Made by a program: the position numbers and the translations under genes. From positions 186,001 to 250,000 of the forward strand of contig NZ_JXRR01000022.1 of the NCBI RefSeq assembly GCF_000829515.1: 64,000 nucleotides of DNA, given 5' to 3'. Positions 26,337-35,890 of the stretch are shown piece after piece. The notes beneath the pieces were generated by a model, which was given only the letters and a program-made list of their open reading frames with translations, had not been told where the DNA came from and made no database searches. Origin of the DNA: Jeotgalibacillus campisalis. GTDB lineage: Bacteria > Bacillota > Bacilli > Bacillales > Jeotgalibacillaceae. Position 1 is the stretch's first letter. Each line of letters begins with the position of its first letter.

Positions 26337-28982
26337 TTACCACCATTTATTAGTCTTTCCTGAAGCACTTGAATGCCGATTATTTCTTTGCAAGCGCCTG
26401 TTCCAGACCACGGTCGCTAATATAGAAAGCAATGCAATCGCGAGTGTGCTTTTAAAAAATGGAGGATAATACACAAACTCAACGGTATTTTCTCCTTCAT
26501 CAATTTCTGTCCCCAAAAACGCAAAATTGGTTTCGAGTACGTCCCGCGTTTCTCCGTTGACCTTCACTCTCCAGCCCAGCTCATAAGGAATCGGGAGCGT
26601 CAGATGGCTGTCATTTTCCCAATTGTTGAATTGCAGCGAGATGCGGTTGCCGGAAAGATCCGTTTGATGGGTTTCAGGACTTTCTTTTTGCGCTGCTTCT
26701 TCCAACGTCTCATAGCTTTCCCCGTACAGTTCAAGCTCTTCTAACGTATAGCTGCCTTCCCTGATGCGAAAAGAAACGGTATCCGCACCAGACACTCTGA
26801 TTGTGAGATTGTTCTCAGCCGTCCGGTACAGTGATCGGTGTGATTTGCGAATCGTTTCAAACTCATTCACCTTCACTTTCATCATGGGAGCTACGCGGTC
26901 ATTGTTTTCAAGGAAAAAGGACAAGTAAAGATCCTCCCATTCCTCCCCTGCTTCATCAAGAATAAAATCAAGTCCGCCTCCATCTTTTCCAACGGTAAGC
27001 TGACCGTTTTCATAGGTAGCGTTCACAGGTTCAATACTCGCTCGTTCCAAAAGATTTTCTCCCGGCTCAAGAACCTCTGTTTCCTGATCAATGTCTTTCA
27101 CGACAATCCCTGACAGCATCGCCTGTTCACGGGATGGAATATCCGCTTTCCTAACCTGGTCTTCATCATAAATCTCACTCGACGTCTTAATGAAAGGAAG
27201 TACATTGGTATTTTCATAAATAATATAGTTATCACTCTGGAGGACCTCTTCAAAGCCGTATGGAATGATTTCTTCTTCATTTGCTTTAGCATGCATCAGG
27301 TATTTCCCCCGCAGCAAACTGTATAAATTAGCCCGGTCGCCAAATCCTGAATACCGGCTGACACTTTCATGCTCGATATCGATTTCCATGTCCTCATAAT
27401 AGAACAATAGAATATGTTTATTATGAATACTTGAATAGGCGCTTGTTCCATAAAAGCCCTGAATCAACGGGATGTTATTTCGCAGGTCCTCCCCGCGCCA
27501 ATCGAGTCTTGGCATGACAGTCTGATCCTGTGCCTGAAGCTCTTTGATTAACGCTTCTTGTTCAGCGTGCTTATAATCTTCACTTAAAAGATAATCCCGG
27601 TTAGCCCGCTCTAGTCCGCCATTTTCATATAACACAATACGCTGATGATTGTTCATCACAACCAGATTGCCAATGATCAGAACGGCAATAAGTGCGTAGC
27701 CATAAATAGGCTTTTTCGTCCAGCCGTATAAAAGAAAGGCGAGCAGAAGGATGGCTGCATGAACCAAGATGACCAATGCTTTATTCGTATCCTCCATGAA
27801 CCGTCCATCGACGGACGTATAGAAATGATAATAGACAGCGACGCCAAGAACAGCAGCGATCACCAGCTGATTTTTTTTAGCGCTGCCAAGCAATTGAAGT
27901 CCAACGGCTGTCATGCCGCCGATTGTAAAGAAAGCCAAGTACTCAAACCGGTTTCTCGGCGCTGAAAACCCATTGAACAAGCTGCCGGCCAGTGGACTAA
28001 AATGCAGAACGATCAGGACAAAACTAATAGAGGCAAAAAGCAAAAACAGTCTGTTGCGATAAAACGACCACATCCAGATCAACAACACAAAAATCGCCGG
28101 GAGAAGCAGAGACAGACTTGAAAATAATACATTTTCGATCGTTTCATAAAATAACGGAATGTCGTTTTCAAATGGCGGACGCTGATTATTCAAATAACCA
28201 TAAACCGCCGGAACAAATCCGACAGACCCGACGCCAAAGCCTAAAAGCCCGCCAAGGATTAGCTGTTTCAGCTGGGACCTTATCGGCGCTTCCTTTTTCT
28301 CTAACCGAATAAACCAGCGAAAAACGATATAGATGGCAATAAAAATTAAATTTATATAAGCGAAATAAAAGTTCGTAAAAACGGTCAACGAGACAGCCGC
28401 AATAAACCAGACGGGCTTTTTTTCCCGAATGATTTTCTCGACACCTAACACAAGAAGCGGGATCCAGAAGAAGGTATCTGCAAAAAACTCCCAGTACGCA
28501 ACATGCCTGAAATAAATAACATTCACCGCGTAAATAGTGGCACCTGCAAAAGCTGGAATCAAGTTGATCTTCATATAACGGAAAACAAGTGAGGTAACCA
28601 CAATAATCCCAGTTACACGAATCACGCTCAGCCACACACTGGCCTGTGCCCAAAATAAAACATCCGGCGAATCAATGATCCGGGTCAATTCCAACACATA
28701 CACCACAGCAACAGTCAGGATGTAAAATAAATTCGTTGAATAATAATAGCCCAGCTGACTGTAAATACCAGCCCCCATTCCAAAGGAAAAAGAATAGAAA
28801 AAACTGCCGCTCGTCCATTCGTTATAAAACAGCTCTTTAAAAGGAGCAATCTGATTTAAGCCATCATTGGGCCCAATCATATAGCTGTCGTGCCACCACT
28901 CTTTTAAGAAAAAAAAGTGAGAAAAAAAAGCAGCGCCGAAAGCTGCCAGTATAAGAAATAGAAGTTGTTTTTTTGTAATCAT
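26337..28982 (-). CDS. yfhO: YfhO-like multi-span glycosyltransferase (lipoteichoic acid glycosylation)
   Basis: An 881-residue membrane protein with about 12-13 spans in residues 1-440, a long extracytoplasmic region (about 450-850) ending in beta-rich segments, and a last span near 855-872. The opening KELFYNEWTSGSFFYSFSFGMGAG and GLNQIAPF are typical of YfhO. In B. subtilis YfhO is believed to move GlcNAc from the undecaprenyl carrier onto lipoteichoic acid outside the cell, working with CsbB and GtcA. The same three families are encoded here in one operon (start overlaps the GtrA-like stop by 4 bp), which supports this role. Confidence 0.85.
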   Translation of the reverse strand: MITKKQLLFLILAAFGAAFFSHFFFLKEWWHDSYMIGPNDGLNQIAPFKELFYNEWTSGSFFYSFSFGMGAGIYSQLGYYYSTNLFYILTVAVVYVLELTRIIDSPDVLFWAQASVWLSVIRVTGIIVVTSLVFRYMKINLIPAFAGATIYAVNVIYFRHVAYWEFFADTFFWIPLLVLGVEKIIREKKPVWFIAAVSLTVFTNFYFAYINLIFIAIYIVFRWFIRLEKKEAPIRSQLKQLILGGLLGFGVGSVGFVPAVYGYLNNQRPPFENDIPLFYETIENVLFSSLSLLLPAIFVLLIWMWSFYRNRLFLLFASISFVLIVLHFSPLAGSLFNGFSAPRNRFEYLAFFTIGGMTAVGLQLLGSAKKNQLVIAAVLGVAVYYHFYTSVDGRFMEDTNKALVILVHAAILLLAFLLYGWTKKPIYGYALIAVLIIGNLVVMNNHQRIVLYENGGLERANRDYLLSEDYKHAEQEALIKELQAQDQTVMPRLDWRGEDLRNNIPLIQGFYGTSAYSSIHNKHILLFYYEDMEIDIEHESVSRYSGFGDRANLYSLLRGKYLMHAKANEEEIIPYGFEEVLQSDNYIIYENTNVLPFIKTSSEIYDEDQVRKADIPSREQAMLSGIVVKDIDQETEVLEPGENLLERASIEPVNATYENGQLTVGKDGGGLDFILDEAGEEWEDLYLSFFLENNDRVAPMMKVKVNEFETIRKSHRSLYRTAENNLTIRVSGADTVSFRIREGSYTLEELELYGESYETLEEAAQKESPETHQTDLSGNRISLQFNNWENDSHLTLPIPYELGWRVKVNGETRDVLETNFAFLGTEIDEGENTVEFVYYPPFFKSTLAIALLSILATVVWNRRLQRNNRHSSASGKTNKWW

Positions 28983-29368
28983 AAAGACTCACCATTTGAT
29001 TTCAGAATTTTCCCCGTGACGACAAATGTGACAGGAATTGTAAATACAACAGCCATTAGAGGAGCGAGACTGCTGTTTATATGCAGCCACTCCACAAAAA
29101 CAAACACAAATGAAGACGATACAGCCACATTAACAAGCTGAGTAATCGGAAACTGTAAAAACTTTTTAAGCGTCGGCTTCACCCGGTATGTGAAATAGGA
29201 ATTTAAAAAGAACGATACGACAAGACTGATGACAAAGCCCAAAAGATGAGAAACCATATAATGCAGCGATAATAAGTGATGAAAAAATAAAAAAACCGCG
29301 TAGTAGTTGAGCGTATTAATGCCTCCTACTACGACAAAACGGGTGAATTCTGTATTAAACCGCTTCAT
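28979..29368 (-). CDS. GtrA/GtcA family flippase-like protein
   Basis: A 129-residue protein with four spans, the GtrA/GtcA family thought to flip undecaprenyl-phosphate sugars. It starts FNTEFTRFVVVGGINTLNYYAV and ends with a short polar tail. It overlaps the yfhO-like gene by 4 bp at its 3' end and the glycosyltransferase frame by 4 bp at its 5' end, so the three genes form one transcript. Role in lipoteichoic acid glycosylation follows from the context and from B. subtilis GtcA. Confidence 0.88.
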   Translation of the reverse strand: MKRFNTEFTRFVVVGGINTLNYYAVFLFFHHLLSLHYMVSHLLGFVISLVVSFFLNSYFTYRVKPTLKKFLQFPITQLVNVAVSSSFVFVFVEWLHINSSLAPLMAVVFTIPVTFVVTGKILKSNGESL

Positions 29369-30314
29369 TCTGACACTCTCTTCGTTACGCTCGTTTCCTG
29401 CACAAGGTATAGAGGTCTTTGTTTCGCTTCATAATAAATCCGTCCAATGTATTCCCCAATCACGCCAAGGCTGAATAAATGAAGCCCGCCTATAAACAAC
29501 ACAGCTGAAATCGTCGTCACATATCCCGGTACCGTCACACCTTCACGGAATACCTGAACAACCATGACCATGATATAAATAAGGGAAATGAATAAAATAA
29601 ACAATCCCATGTACAAGCAAATCCGAAGAGCTTTAAGTTAAATGAAATCATTCCATCAATGCCGTAGTTAACAAGATTGGCAAATGACCACTTGGAATCT
29701 CCATTTTCCCGCTGAACATTTTCATAGTGAATAATCTTTTGTTCATAGCCAATCCACGAAAATAATCCTTTTGAAAAACGATTTCCTTCCTGCAGCTTGA
29801 GCATCGCTTTAACCGCGCGCTTACTGAGTAAACGGAAATCGCCTACACCATTTTTCATATATACGTCAGTCAATTTATTAATAATTAAATAATACAGATT
29901 GGAGCACAGGGTCCGAGCCTTCGAATCCCCATTGCGATTCCGCTTGGCAATGACCTGATCATACCCTTCTTCATACCCTTTTATCATCTCAGGGATGAGA
30001 GACACCGGATGCTGCAGATCCGCGTCCATAATAATCACAGCATCTCCTTTTACATGCTCCAATCCTGCGATAAGCGCAGACTCTTTTCCAAAATTGCGCG
30101 TAAACGATACATAATGAACCGAACTGCACTCCCTGGACAAATGTTGAAGAACCGTCAACGTATCATCACTGCTGCCATCATCAATAAACACAATTTCATA
30201 GTGATAAGACAGCGGCTCAAACGCTTCTTTCACCGCTTTATGAAGTAAGGATACATTTTCTGCTTCATTATAGGCAGGTATAATAAAGGAAATGGTTGGT
30301 TGATTATTGGCCAT
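29365..30314 (-). pseudogene. csbB: CsbB-like GT2 glycosyltransferase, split by a one-base frameshift
   Basis: Frame one (29535-30314, 259 residues) carries the GT-A domain: SFIIPAYNEAENV, FIDDGSSDDTL, the DADLQHP metal-binding motif and NFGKESALIAGLEH. The reading then shifts near 29625: frame two (to 29365) continues RICLYMGLFILFISLIYI and GVIGEYIGRIYYEAK, the two C-terminal membrane spans normal for CsbB and DPM-synthase-like enzymes. The break is in CTCTTCGGAT; adding one C would restore a full 316-residue protein. It makes undecaprenyl-phosphate-GlcNAc in B. subtilis. Either an inactivating deletion or an assembly error. Confidence 0.82.
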
Positions 30315-30653
30315 CTCGGATCCTCCAGTTATCTGATTAACAAAATAACATCTGGTAATCTATTCGTTTAACTTTCTCCTATTATTCCCTTTTCAGACTC
30401 CTTCAAACTAGCGCTTCGCTGGGGTTAACCGAAAATTAAAAGCATGAAGCCCGTTAAACCAAACCCTCTAACCCTTCACCTCTAGAAACGCCTCATCCTT
30501 CTCCCGGTCAAATAAAAAAACCTTGAACGGCTTTACCCACTCAAGGTTCAAGATCAGATAGTTTAAATGAGAATGATCAGTTCACTGCTTTTTTCTTTTG
30601 TGAAGGGAAGAAATAGTACAGCTATAGTGAGATAAAATTTTTAACAACCACTT
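30315..30653. other. 339-bp gap with one terminator
   Basis: Contains the promoter region of the glycosylation operon (near 30320-30400) and the minus-strand terminator at 30519-30548. Nothing else stands out. Confidence 0.5.
30519..30548 (-). terminator. terminator of the LXG-immunity operon
   Basis: AACCTTGA (minus strand, 30541-30548) pairs with TCAAGGTT (30519-30526), followed by a T-run on the minus strand. It lies about 110 bp after the DUF6985-like gene. Confidence 0.75.
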
Positions 30654-31121
30654 TTAAATTGCAATATCTTGATAACCTACTTTAGTTACTTTTTCATTTA
30701 ATAATCGAATCCCTAGCCCATTTTCTGTATCCCATGAACAATTAAATGTAATTCCAATATCCCGACCATCATAAATATCTGCATAAGGAACAACAATTCC
30801 ATCAATACTTATCATTTTTAATATTTCATTAGTTGTTTCAACTAATGGGTAATTATTATTCACTTCAATATCAAAACCTAATTCATTTCTCTTTTGTTGG
30901 TAATAAGTTAGGACCGATTTTAATATTTGTTGTTGTACATCGTTCCAATTGTTCAGTAAGGATTGGTATGCTCTATACTGACCTTCGTCAAACTGACCAT
31001 CCTCCTCACCATCAATTATTAGATCTACTTCTGTTGCATGTTCAAAAAAGTTTACAATAATAACTCTTGACCAACCAGTTTTAAACTCAATTTCACCGAA
31101 AATCGCATTTTTTGTAGTCAT
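30654..31121 (-). CDS. DUF6985-like putative immunity protein
   Basis: A 155-residue protein with FGEIEFKTGWSR near the start and a typical ending, DTENGLGIRLLNEKVTKVGY then QDIAI. Proteins of this DUF6985/DUF2004 type are frequent partners of polymorphic toxins. AAGGAGAGG precedes the ATG at 31121. It is the second small gene after the LXG toxin at 31739-33751. The frame stays open upstream for another 55 codons (see findings), but the ribosome site supports this start. Which toxin it blocks is unclear. Confidence 0.7.
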   Translation of the reverse strand: MTTKNAIFGEIEFKTGWSRVIIVNFFEHATEVDLIIDGEEDGQFDEGQYRAYQSLLNNWNDVQQQILKSVLTYYQQKRNELGFDIEVNNNYPLVETTNEILKMISIDGIVVPYADIYDGRDIGITFNCSWDTENGLGIRLLNEKVTKVGYQDIAI

Positions 31122-31321
31122 TCTTTATTGTCCTCTCCTTGCTTACTTGTGGTGCTGCATTGTTACAGGCTGCGGCTAATATGTAAGCAAGAACAAAAGC
31201 TGCAAGCGCCAAGCCCTTTCCTTTTCCTAAGCACTTTTCCAGGTTGGTCACACCCCATAAATAATTTGGGGTGGCAGAGCAGTGCTGTTATACATTTCTT
31301 AAGTAAAATAATGTTTCGAAT

Positions 31322-31726
31322 CTATAACTTCTTTTGAACTTCTATAACTTCAATCTCATTTTCATTAACTATTTTTTCATAGTAGTATTTATCCGTTCGT
31401 TCGAATCCATACTGATTTGCAAGTTCAGCATGCATCGTTCCTAGTCTGAACTCTGAGCCAGCTTTATTAAAACTTAAATTAAACTTTTCTCCTCTAAACT
31501 TTGCTTTGTAGTCCACTTCATATATTTCTTCAATCTCTACTTTCTTGACCTCCTTGATATATAGCGTAGGTAAGTTATTTCTGTCTTTATAGTTACTGGG
31601 ATAAATCAATTCTTTAAAGCCCTCACTTATATTTGATTCTTCACTTACTAACCTTACAGTTTCCCCATCAATAGTACTGACTCTGAAGGTTTTATTCTTA
31701 TATCTAGCAAAAATTCCCTTTTCCAT
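31322..31726 (-). CDS. putative immunity protein for the LXG toxin
   Basis: A 134-residue soluble protein, rich in Lys and Glu, with no family I recognise. It starts 12 bp after the toxin stop, exactly where a cognate immunity gene is expected, with a good AGGGAG ribosome site. Its beta-rich pattern (GIFARYKNKTFRVSTIDGE, VSEESNISEGFKELIYPSNY, EEIYEVDYKAKF) is consistent with a small antitoxin-like fold. The assignment rests on position only. Confidence 0.6.
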   Translation of the reverse strand: MEKGIFARYKNKTFRVSTIDGETVRLVSEESNISEGFKELIYPSNYKDRNNLPTLYIKEVKKVEIEEIYEVDYKAKFRGEKFNLSFNKAGSEFRLGTMHAELANQYGFERTDKYYYEKIVNENEIEVIEVQKKL

Positions 31727-31738
31727 GAAAATCGCTCC

Positions 31739-33751
31739 CTAATTCTTTATTGGGATAAACACTTTCAAATCACTATCAAACTTGGCTACTAATTTTTCAA
31801 TACCGTCTGTGACCTCATATAATTCTGCTCCATTATTAGGAAAATATCTGTTATCAAATTGCCATTCGGGCACTATTTCACCGTTTCTTGATCCTGTAAA
31901 TCCATTTAAGGTACAAGGGAAGCCATCAGTATTTCTTCCTCCGAAGCATGCACCGTAAGGTATCTCGACATTATCTACATGATTAGTTGTGAATTTGATT
32001 TTCCCATAGGCATTTCCATCTTCCGGGAATGGCCTACTACCATTCCATGATGTATAGTCTAGGCGAAAAGATTCAACTACCTCACTATAGTCAATTATAT
32101 GATCAACATCTTCTAATTTAGCAATATATCCGCCTATTTCTGCATACTCGCCTAATAAATACTTTTCTATATCATTAATAGGGATTATTTTCTGTAACAT
32201 CGTGTTGTTTGTTATAGGCGGTACAGACTCTCTTATTTCTTTGATAATACGAACTTCGTCATTAGTTAATTCTGCTACGTTTTTTAATTTCAATTCTTGA
32301 AATTCACTTAAGGTTAGATTTTGTCCTTCTAATATTTTTTCTATTCGCTTTTGTATAGTATCTGGAGACTCTGTACTAACTACGTTATCTCTATTCGAAA
32401 TTCTATCGCTATTGTTATTTCTATCCCCATCCACCCGAAAAGCCGAATAAGCCAATCCACTCTCCGTCGTTTTCGGACCAGGCACATCCATTCCATATCC
32501 TCCTGCCGGCTGCACGTCAAACCTGTGACTCATGGTCATCAGATTCCACTGATCCATCATAGTAAGATAGGGCATTTCAGGCCGCGGCGAGACGAGTGTC
32601 AACGGTGCTTTGGGTGATGAGACAGGCACGTTTGTAGTGTCTGCGTCGGGCAGGCTTGGCCGTATTTTCGTCCCGGCAAATAAAGTAATAAGGCCCAGGG
32701 TATCCGTTACGTGCTGTTCTGAATAGACCTCCTGAGGGTTAAAGACGTTTTTCACGAGCTCCGGCAGTCCTAGTAATCTAGCGTTCCAATAGTCGTAGGT
32801 GGAATCGTATTGTTTCTCGGTCAATTCATCCACATGATCGTTGAATCCTTTGACTGAATCAAAGGCGCCGAAAAGCCAGTAGTTACCGAAATCATACCAT
32901 GAATCCTTGCGTTTTTCCGCCAGTTGACCATGTCCGTCAATGATGGACTGCGTCACGTTTTGAACGCTTTGTCCCACTTTGTTGTAGGCTTCGATCGGAT
33001 TGTAATCACTCCAGCCTTTTACATTTCGGGCTTCCGCCTGTTCCTGTTTTGTTTGTATGTACTGCATGCTGCGCTCCTGGACTCCATCCTTCACTTGGAA
33101 CGGGGCGCTTGCTTCGAACGCGGCTGAGTTAAAGGACATCGGAGTGATTTCACCGTTTTGACTCGTGGCATCCATCATGGCTTCGAACAAACCGGTGACG
33201 AGCATCTGGCCTTCTTCCGACTGTGCGTACTCCTTTACCAGTTCCGCGTCGTACTCTTCCACTTTCTCTACGGTGTCCCAGCGCATTTGCTTTGCGTTTT
33301 CAAGCGACTGCTCAATCCTTTCAGATGAATAAGGCTGGATGGAGATCAAATCCTGAATGCGTGACAAGACATCTGCTACATACTTCTGCTGAGCGATGAC
33401 CATTTCGCTCAACCGGGTATGAGTCGTCTGCAGTTCTTCATCTAACCCCGGCACATCAATCACTGTGCTGCCACCGAGCTCCCGATCCTCTGCCATGGCA
33501 CCCACATCGTTCATAAACGCAATCTGCTGATCAACAAATTGGATCCAGGCCTCTGCGACATCACTCTGTGCACGAAAAAAATCCTTAATCCGTTCAGCCG
33601 CCAGCCCTTCGAACGCTTCATCTAAATTAGTGACAGCCAGCATACTTCTCTTCAGTACAAATAATGTTCCCCTAAAAGTCTCATACTGACTCACCCGCTC
33701 CTCCATCGTTTCTTTAAGAGCTGCAGCGTCATAACGTACCGTTTGAGACAT
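31739..33751 (-). CDS. LXG-domain polymorphic toxin (type VII secreted), C-terminal toxin type unknown
   Basis: A 670-residue protein. The N-terminal LXG domain (about residues 1-210) begins MSQTVRYDAAALKETMEERV and contains FRAQSDVAEAWIQFVDQQI; it directs export by the type VII (Ess/Yuk) system and helical partner binding. A middle linker (about 210-420) is followed by a C-terminal part (about 530-670) with YGACFGGRNTDGFPCTLNGF and VPEWQFDNRYFPNNGAELYE, which I cannot place in a toxin family. Ribosome site AAAGGAAGTGAAGCG. Its first 200 residues and its promoter closely resemble those of the LXG protein at 42571-44253. Confidence 0.85.
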   Translation of the reverse strand: MSQTVRYDAAALKETMEERVSQYETFRGTLFVLKRSMLAVTNLDEAFEGLAAERIKDFFRAQSDVAEAWIQFVDQQIAFMNDVGAMAEDRELGGSTVIDVPGLDEELQTTHTRLSEMVIAQQKYVADVLSRIQDLISIQPYSSERIEQSLENAKQMRWDTVEKVEEYDAELVKEYAQSEEGQMLVTGLFEAMMDATSQNGEITPMSFNSAAFEASAPFQVKDGVQERSMQYIQTKQEQAEARNVKGWSDYNPIEAYNKVGQSVQNVTQSIIDGHGQLAEKRKDSWYDFGNYWLFGAFDSVKGFNDHVDELTEKQYDSTYDYWNARLLGLPELVKNVFNPQEVYSEQHVTDTLGLITLFAGTKIRPSLPDADTTNVPVSSPKAPLTLVSPRPEMPYLTMMDQWNLMTMSHRFDVQPAGGYGMDVPGPKTTESGLAYSAFRVDGDRNNNSDRISNRDNVVSTESPDTIQKRIEKILEGQNLTLSEFQELKLKNVAELTNDEVRIIKEIRESVPPITNNTMLQKIIPINDIEKYLLGEYAEIGGYIAKLEDVDHIIDYSEVVESFRLDYTSWNGSRPFPEDGNAYGKIKFTTNHVDNVEIPYGACFGGRNTDGFPCTLNGFTGSRNGEIVPEWQFDNRYFPNNGAELYEVTDGIEKLVAKFDSDLKVFIPIKN

Positions 33752-33788
33752 CGCTTCACTTCCTTTAAAACTTCTATTATTTTCCTCT

Positions 33789-33818
33789 AGTGTAAAGTTG
33801 GAAGCTTTAGTCAGGCAA
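33789..33818 (-). promoter_or_regulatory. LXG gene promoter, copy 1
   Basis: On the minus strand TTGCCT (33813-33818), an 18-bp spacer, TACACT (33789-33794). The region from here to the start codon is nearly identical to that before the second LXG gene. Confidence 0.6.
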
Positions 33819-33902
33819 CTCGTAATATGAAAATTATGTAAAATAAGAATATATACCTATATTAAAGACTATAATACTTGCATTGACTTATGTTTACCTT
33901 TA

Positions 33903-34529
33903 TCAAATCCCCAGTTTTTTTCGTGTAGTCCAAATGGTTTTTGAGGCCATTAAAGCAACAGGCGGGAAACCCAGACTGTAAAGAAACGATGCGATTTGCA
34001 TTCCCTTGGTATAACCATAAATTTCTACTAAATAATGCTCCTCATCAGGACCGGGAGGATAGACCACTCCCCCATAACCAGTTCCGCCTGCAGCGAAGAC
34101 CAACACGATAAGAAAAAATAACAATGCAGATATAACCAGCCAGAGAGGAAATTTTCCTGAAGGAAGAAACTGCTCTCCAAAAAACACGACAAAAAATACG
34201 ACACTCCACATGAGTCCCAGTATGATAAGGAGCGCTGGATGACCTTCATGCGTTTTTACTCCCGGGACGAGGAAGATAATTGATGAAACAAACATACTGG
34301 AAGATAAGTACAAATTATAGATCAAGCGATTTTCGTTCATTTTCAGCCACGCCAGTATAGCAAATACCATTAAAGCGGTTAAAAGTATAACGGTGAACAC
34401 CGTATATGGCAGTGACGGAACCGGAGTAAAAATACTAACGACTCCAAAAAACAGCGGCAAACAGAAGAACGTAAGTGGATGCGGCCTGCTGCCATCCACT
34501 ACAGCTTCAACTTTATTTTGCTTTGCCAT
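33903..34529 (-). CDS. six-span membrane protein, unknown
   Basis: A 208-residue protein with about six hydrophobic segments (residues 18-36, 42-60, 75-90, 100-117, 128-147, 180-196) and a conserved-looking motif GGTGYGGVVYPPGPDEEHY between the last two. GGAGG precedes the ATG at 34529. It lies upstream of the first LXG locus on the same strand. A transport or sensor role cannot be told. Confidence 0.65.
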   Translation of the reverse strand: MAKQNKVEAVVDGSRPHPLTFFCLPLFFGVVSIFTPVPSLPYTVFTVILLTALMVFAILAWLKMNENRLIYNLYLSSSMFVSSIIFLVPGVKTHEGHPALLIILGLMWSVVFFVVFFGEQFLPSGKFPLWLVISALLFFLIVLVFAAGGTGYGGVVYPPGPDEEHYLVEIYGYTKGMQIASFLYSLGFPPVALMASKTIWTTRKKLGI

Positions 34530-34722
34530 CGTTATAACCTCCTTCCATTATCCAATCCTAGTATGTATACGACACCGTCTAATAGAAGGTTTCGTCAAGA
34601 TGGCATTTTAAATAGCTGCTTGTATTATGCTGTTAGATCACATAGTTAAATAGTACCTCACAAATCCCGGAATTGTTTTACAATAAGGGTAGTCCAGACG
34701 AACAAAAAAGGAGAGAGTAGTC

Positions 34723-35079
34723 ATGAGCATCATTTCAGCAAAAGCAGGATCCATTTTTGTCCCAGTCAAAAATAGTACCGACGCACGGGACTAGTACTGT
34801 TCCATCCTTCAGATGAGGCCGGATTACGAAATTATAGCAGGACATTTATGCTGTATACCGTTTGACAACAGTGGGTTGAGCCTTGTTCTCGACAGCAAGA
34901 TTTATAAGGAAGACGCTGTGTATAAAAATCCTGCTTTTCACTTCAATACGGATGACATCCACAAAGCGTATCATTTTTTAAAAGAACAGAATGTTGAACT
35001 GGTGACTGAGATACAGCACGGACATTGGTTTAACTTTAAGGATCATGATGGGAATAGGATGATGGTTTGTCGGTGTTAG
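34723..35079 (+). pseudogene. VOC/glyoxalase-family protein, interrupted by an amber stop
   Basis: The frame starts at ATG 34723 after GGAGAGAG and codes MSIISAKAGSIFVPVKNSTD then ARD, the classic first strand and helix of VOC proteins, where RDWY normally follows. The Trp codon is TAG at 34792-34794. The same frame continues unbroken to 35079 with DDIHKAYHFLKEQNVE and WFNFKDHDGNRM, the usual C-terminus. So a single base change (TGG to TAG) has broken the gene; the downstream piece could re-start at ATG 34813 as an 88-residue fragment. Confidence 0.82.
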
Positions 35080-35119
35080 GATCTCTCTTTACCCTTTAAT
35101 TTGGTATTCCGCTAACACA

Positions 35120-35156
35120 AAAAAGATCCTGGGATAATGATGTCTCAGGATCTTTT
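35120..35156. terminator. bidirectional terminator
   Basis: AAAAAGATCCTG (35120-35131) pairs with CAGGATCTTTT (35146-35156) between converging genes. Confidence 0.8.
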
Positions 35157-35207
35157 ACTGCCTCGCTGCACTTCAAATGACTGCCCCTCTTTTCTTCATT
35201 AAATCCC

Positions 35208-35627
35208 TCAAAGGAGCGATTGTGCATGTTTTATGCTCTCTTTTAAATAAATGGGGGATAAAGGATGACTAAGAACTTCTTCCGTGGACAGCCATATGAC
35301 CTTTTCAACCTCATCCGGACATTTTGGAAAAGCGTCGCCAGAATCATATTCACATAGAAAAACAAGATTCACCACGTTGGCACCCGTATCGGTTACGAAA
35401 GAGGTGCTGTGAAGGTAGTTTAATTGGTCTTTAACTTTTACACCAACCTCTTCTAAAATCTCACGCTTCAACGTTCTTTCTACTATATTGAAGGAATTGC
35501 CTTCTATCTCCACCTTGCCCCCAACAAGTGAAAACAGCCCGCCTGCATGATCTTCCATGTTGCTTCTCTCAATGATTAACCACTTGTCATGCTTTCTGAT
35601 TGCACCTTCTACATTGACAATAAACAT
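35208..35627 (-). CDS. Nudix hydrolase
   Basis: A 139-residue Nudix protein. The Nudix box reads GGKVEIEGNSFNIVERTLKR then EILEEVGV: the REILEEVGV half is intact, but the Gly-to-Glu spacing in the first half is stretched by a few residues against the standard pattern. It probably cleaves a nucleoside diphosphate derivative; the substrate is unknown. AAGGGGG precedes the ATG at 35627. Single gene unit. Confidence 0.88.
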   Translation of the reverse strand: MFIVNVEGAIRKHDKWLIIERSNMEDHAGGLFSLVGGKVEIEGNSFNIVERTLKREILEEVGVKVKDQLNYLHSTSFVTDTGANVVNLVFLCEYDSGDAFPKCPDEVEKVIWLSTEEVLSHPLSPIYLKESIKHAQSLL

Positions 35628-35890
35628 ATCTTTCCCCCTTGTAGGTTCATCGTGTTAGCTTCTACAAAGTTCGCTGATACTCCTTCAAATAGTTTTCTTT
35701 AGGACTTAATAATATGTGCAATGAGTGTGAAATGGAATTGTGACAGTCCCAATTTATGTAGATTAACATTAGGAGACATGCTTAGACCTTAATGTCAAAT
35801 ATTGTAATTTTTTTATACGCGTGCTGCATATTTTGGTTAGTAAGGGCTGTTTAGAAAAGCAATCAATGCAACTAGTTCGTAAAATCTCAT

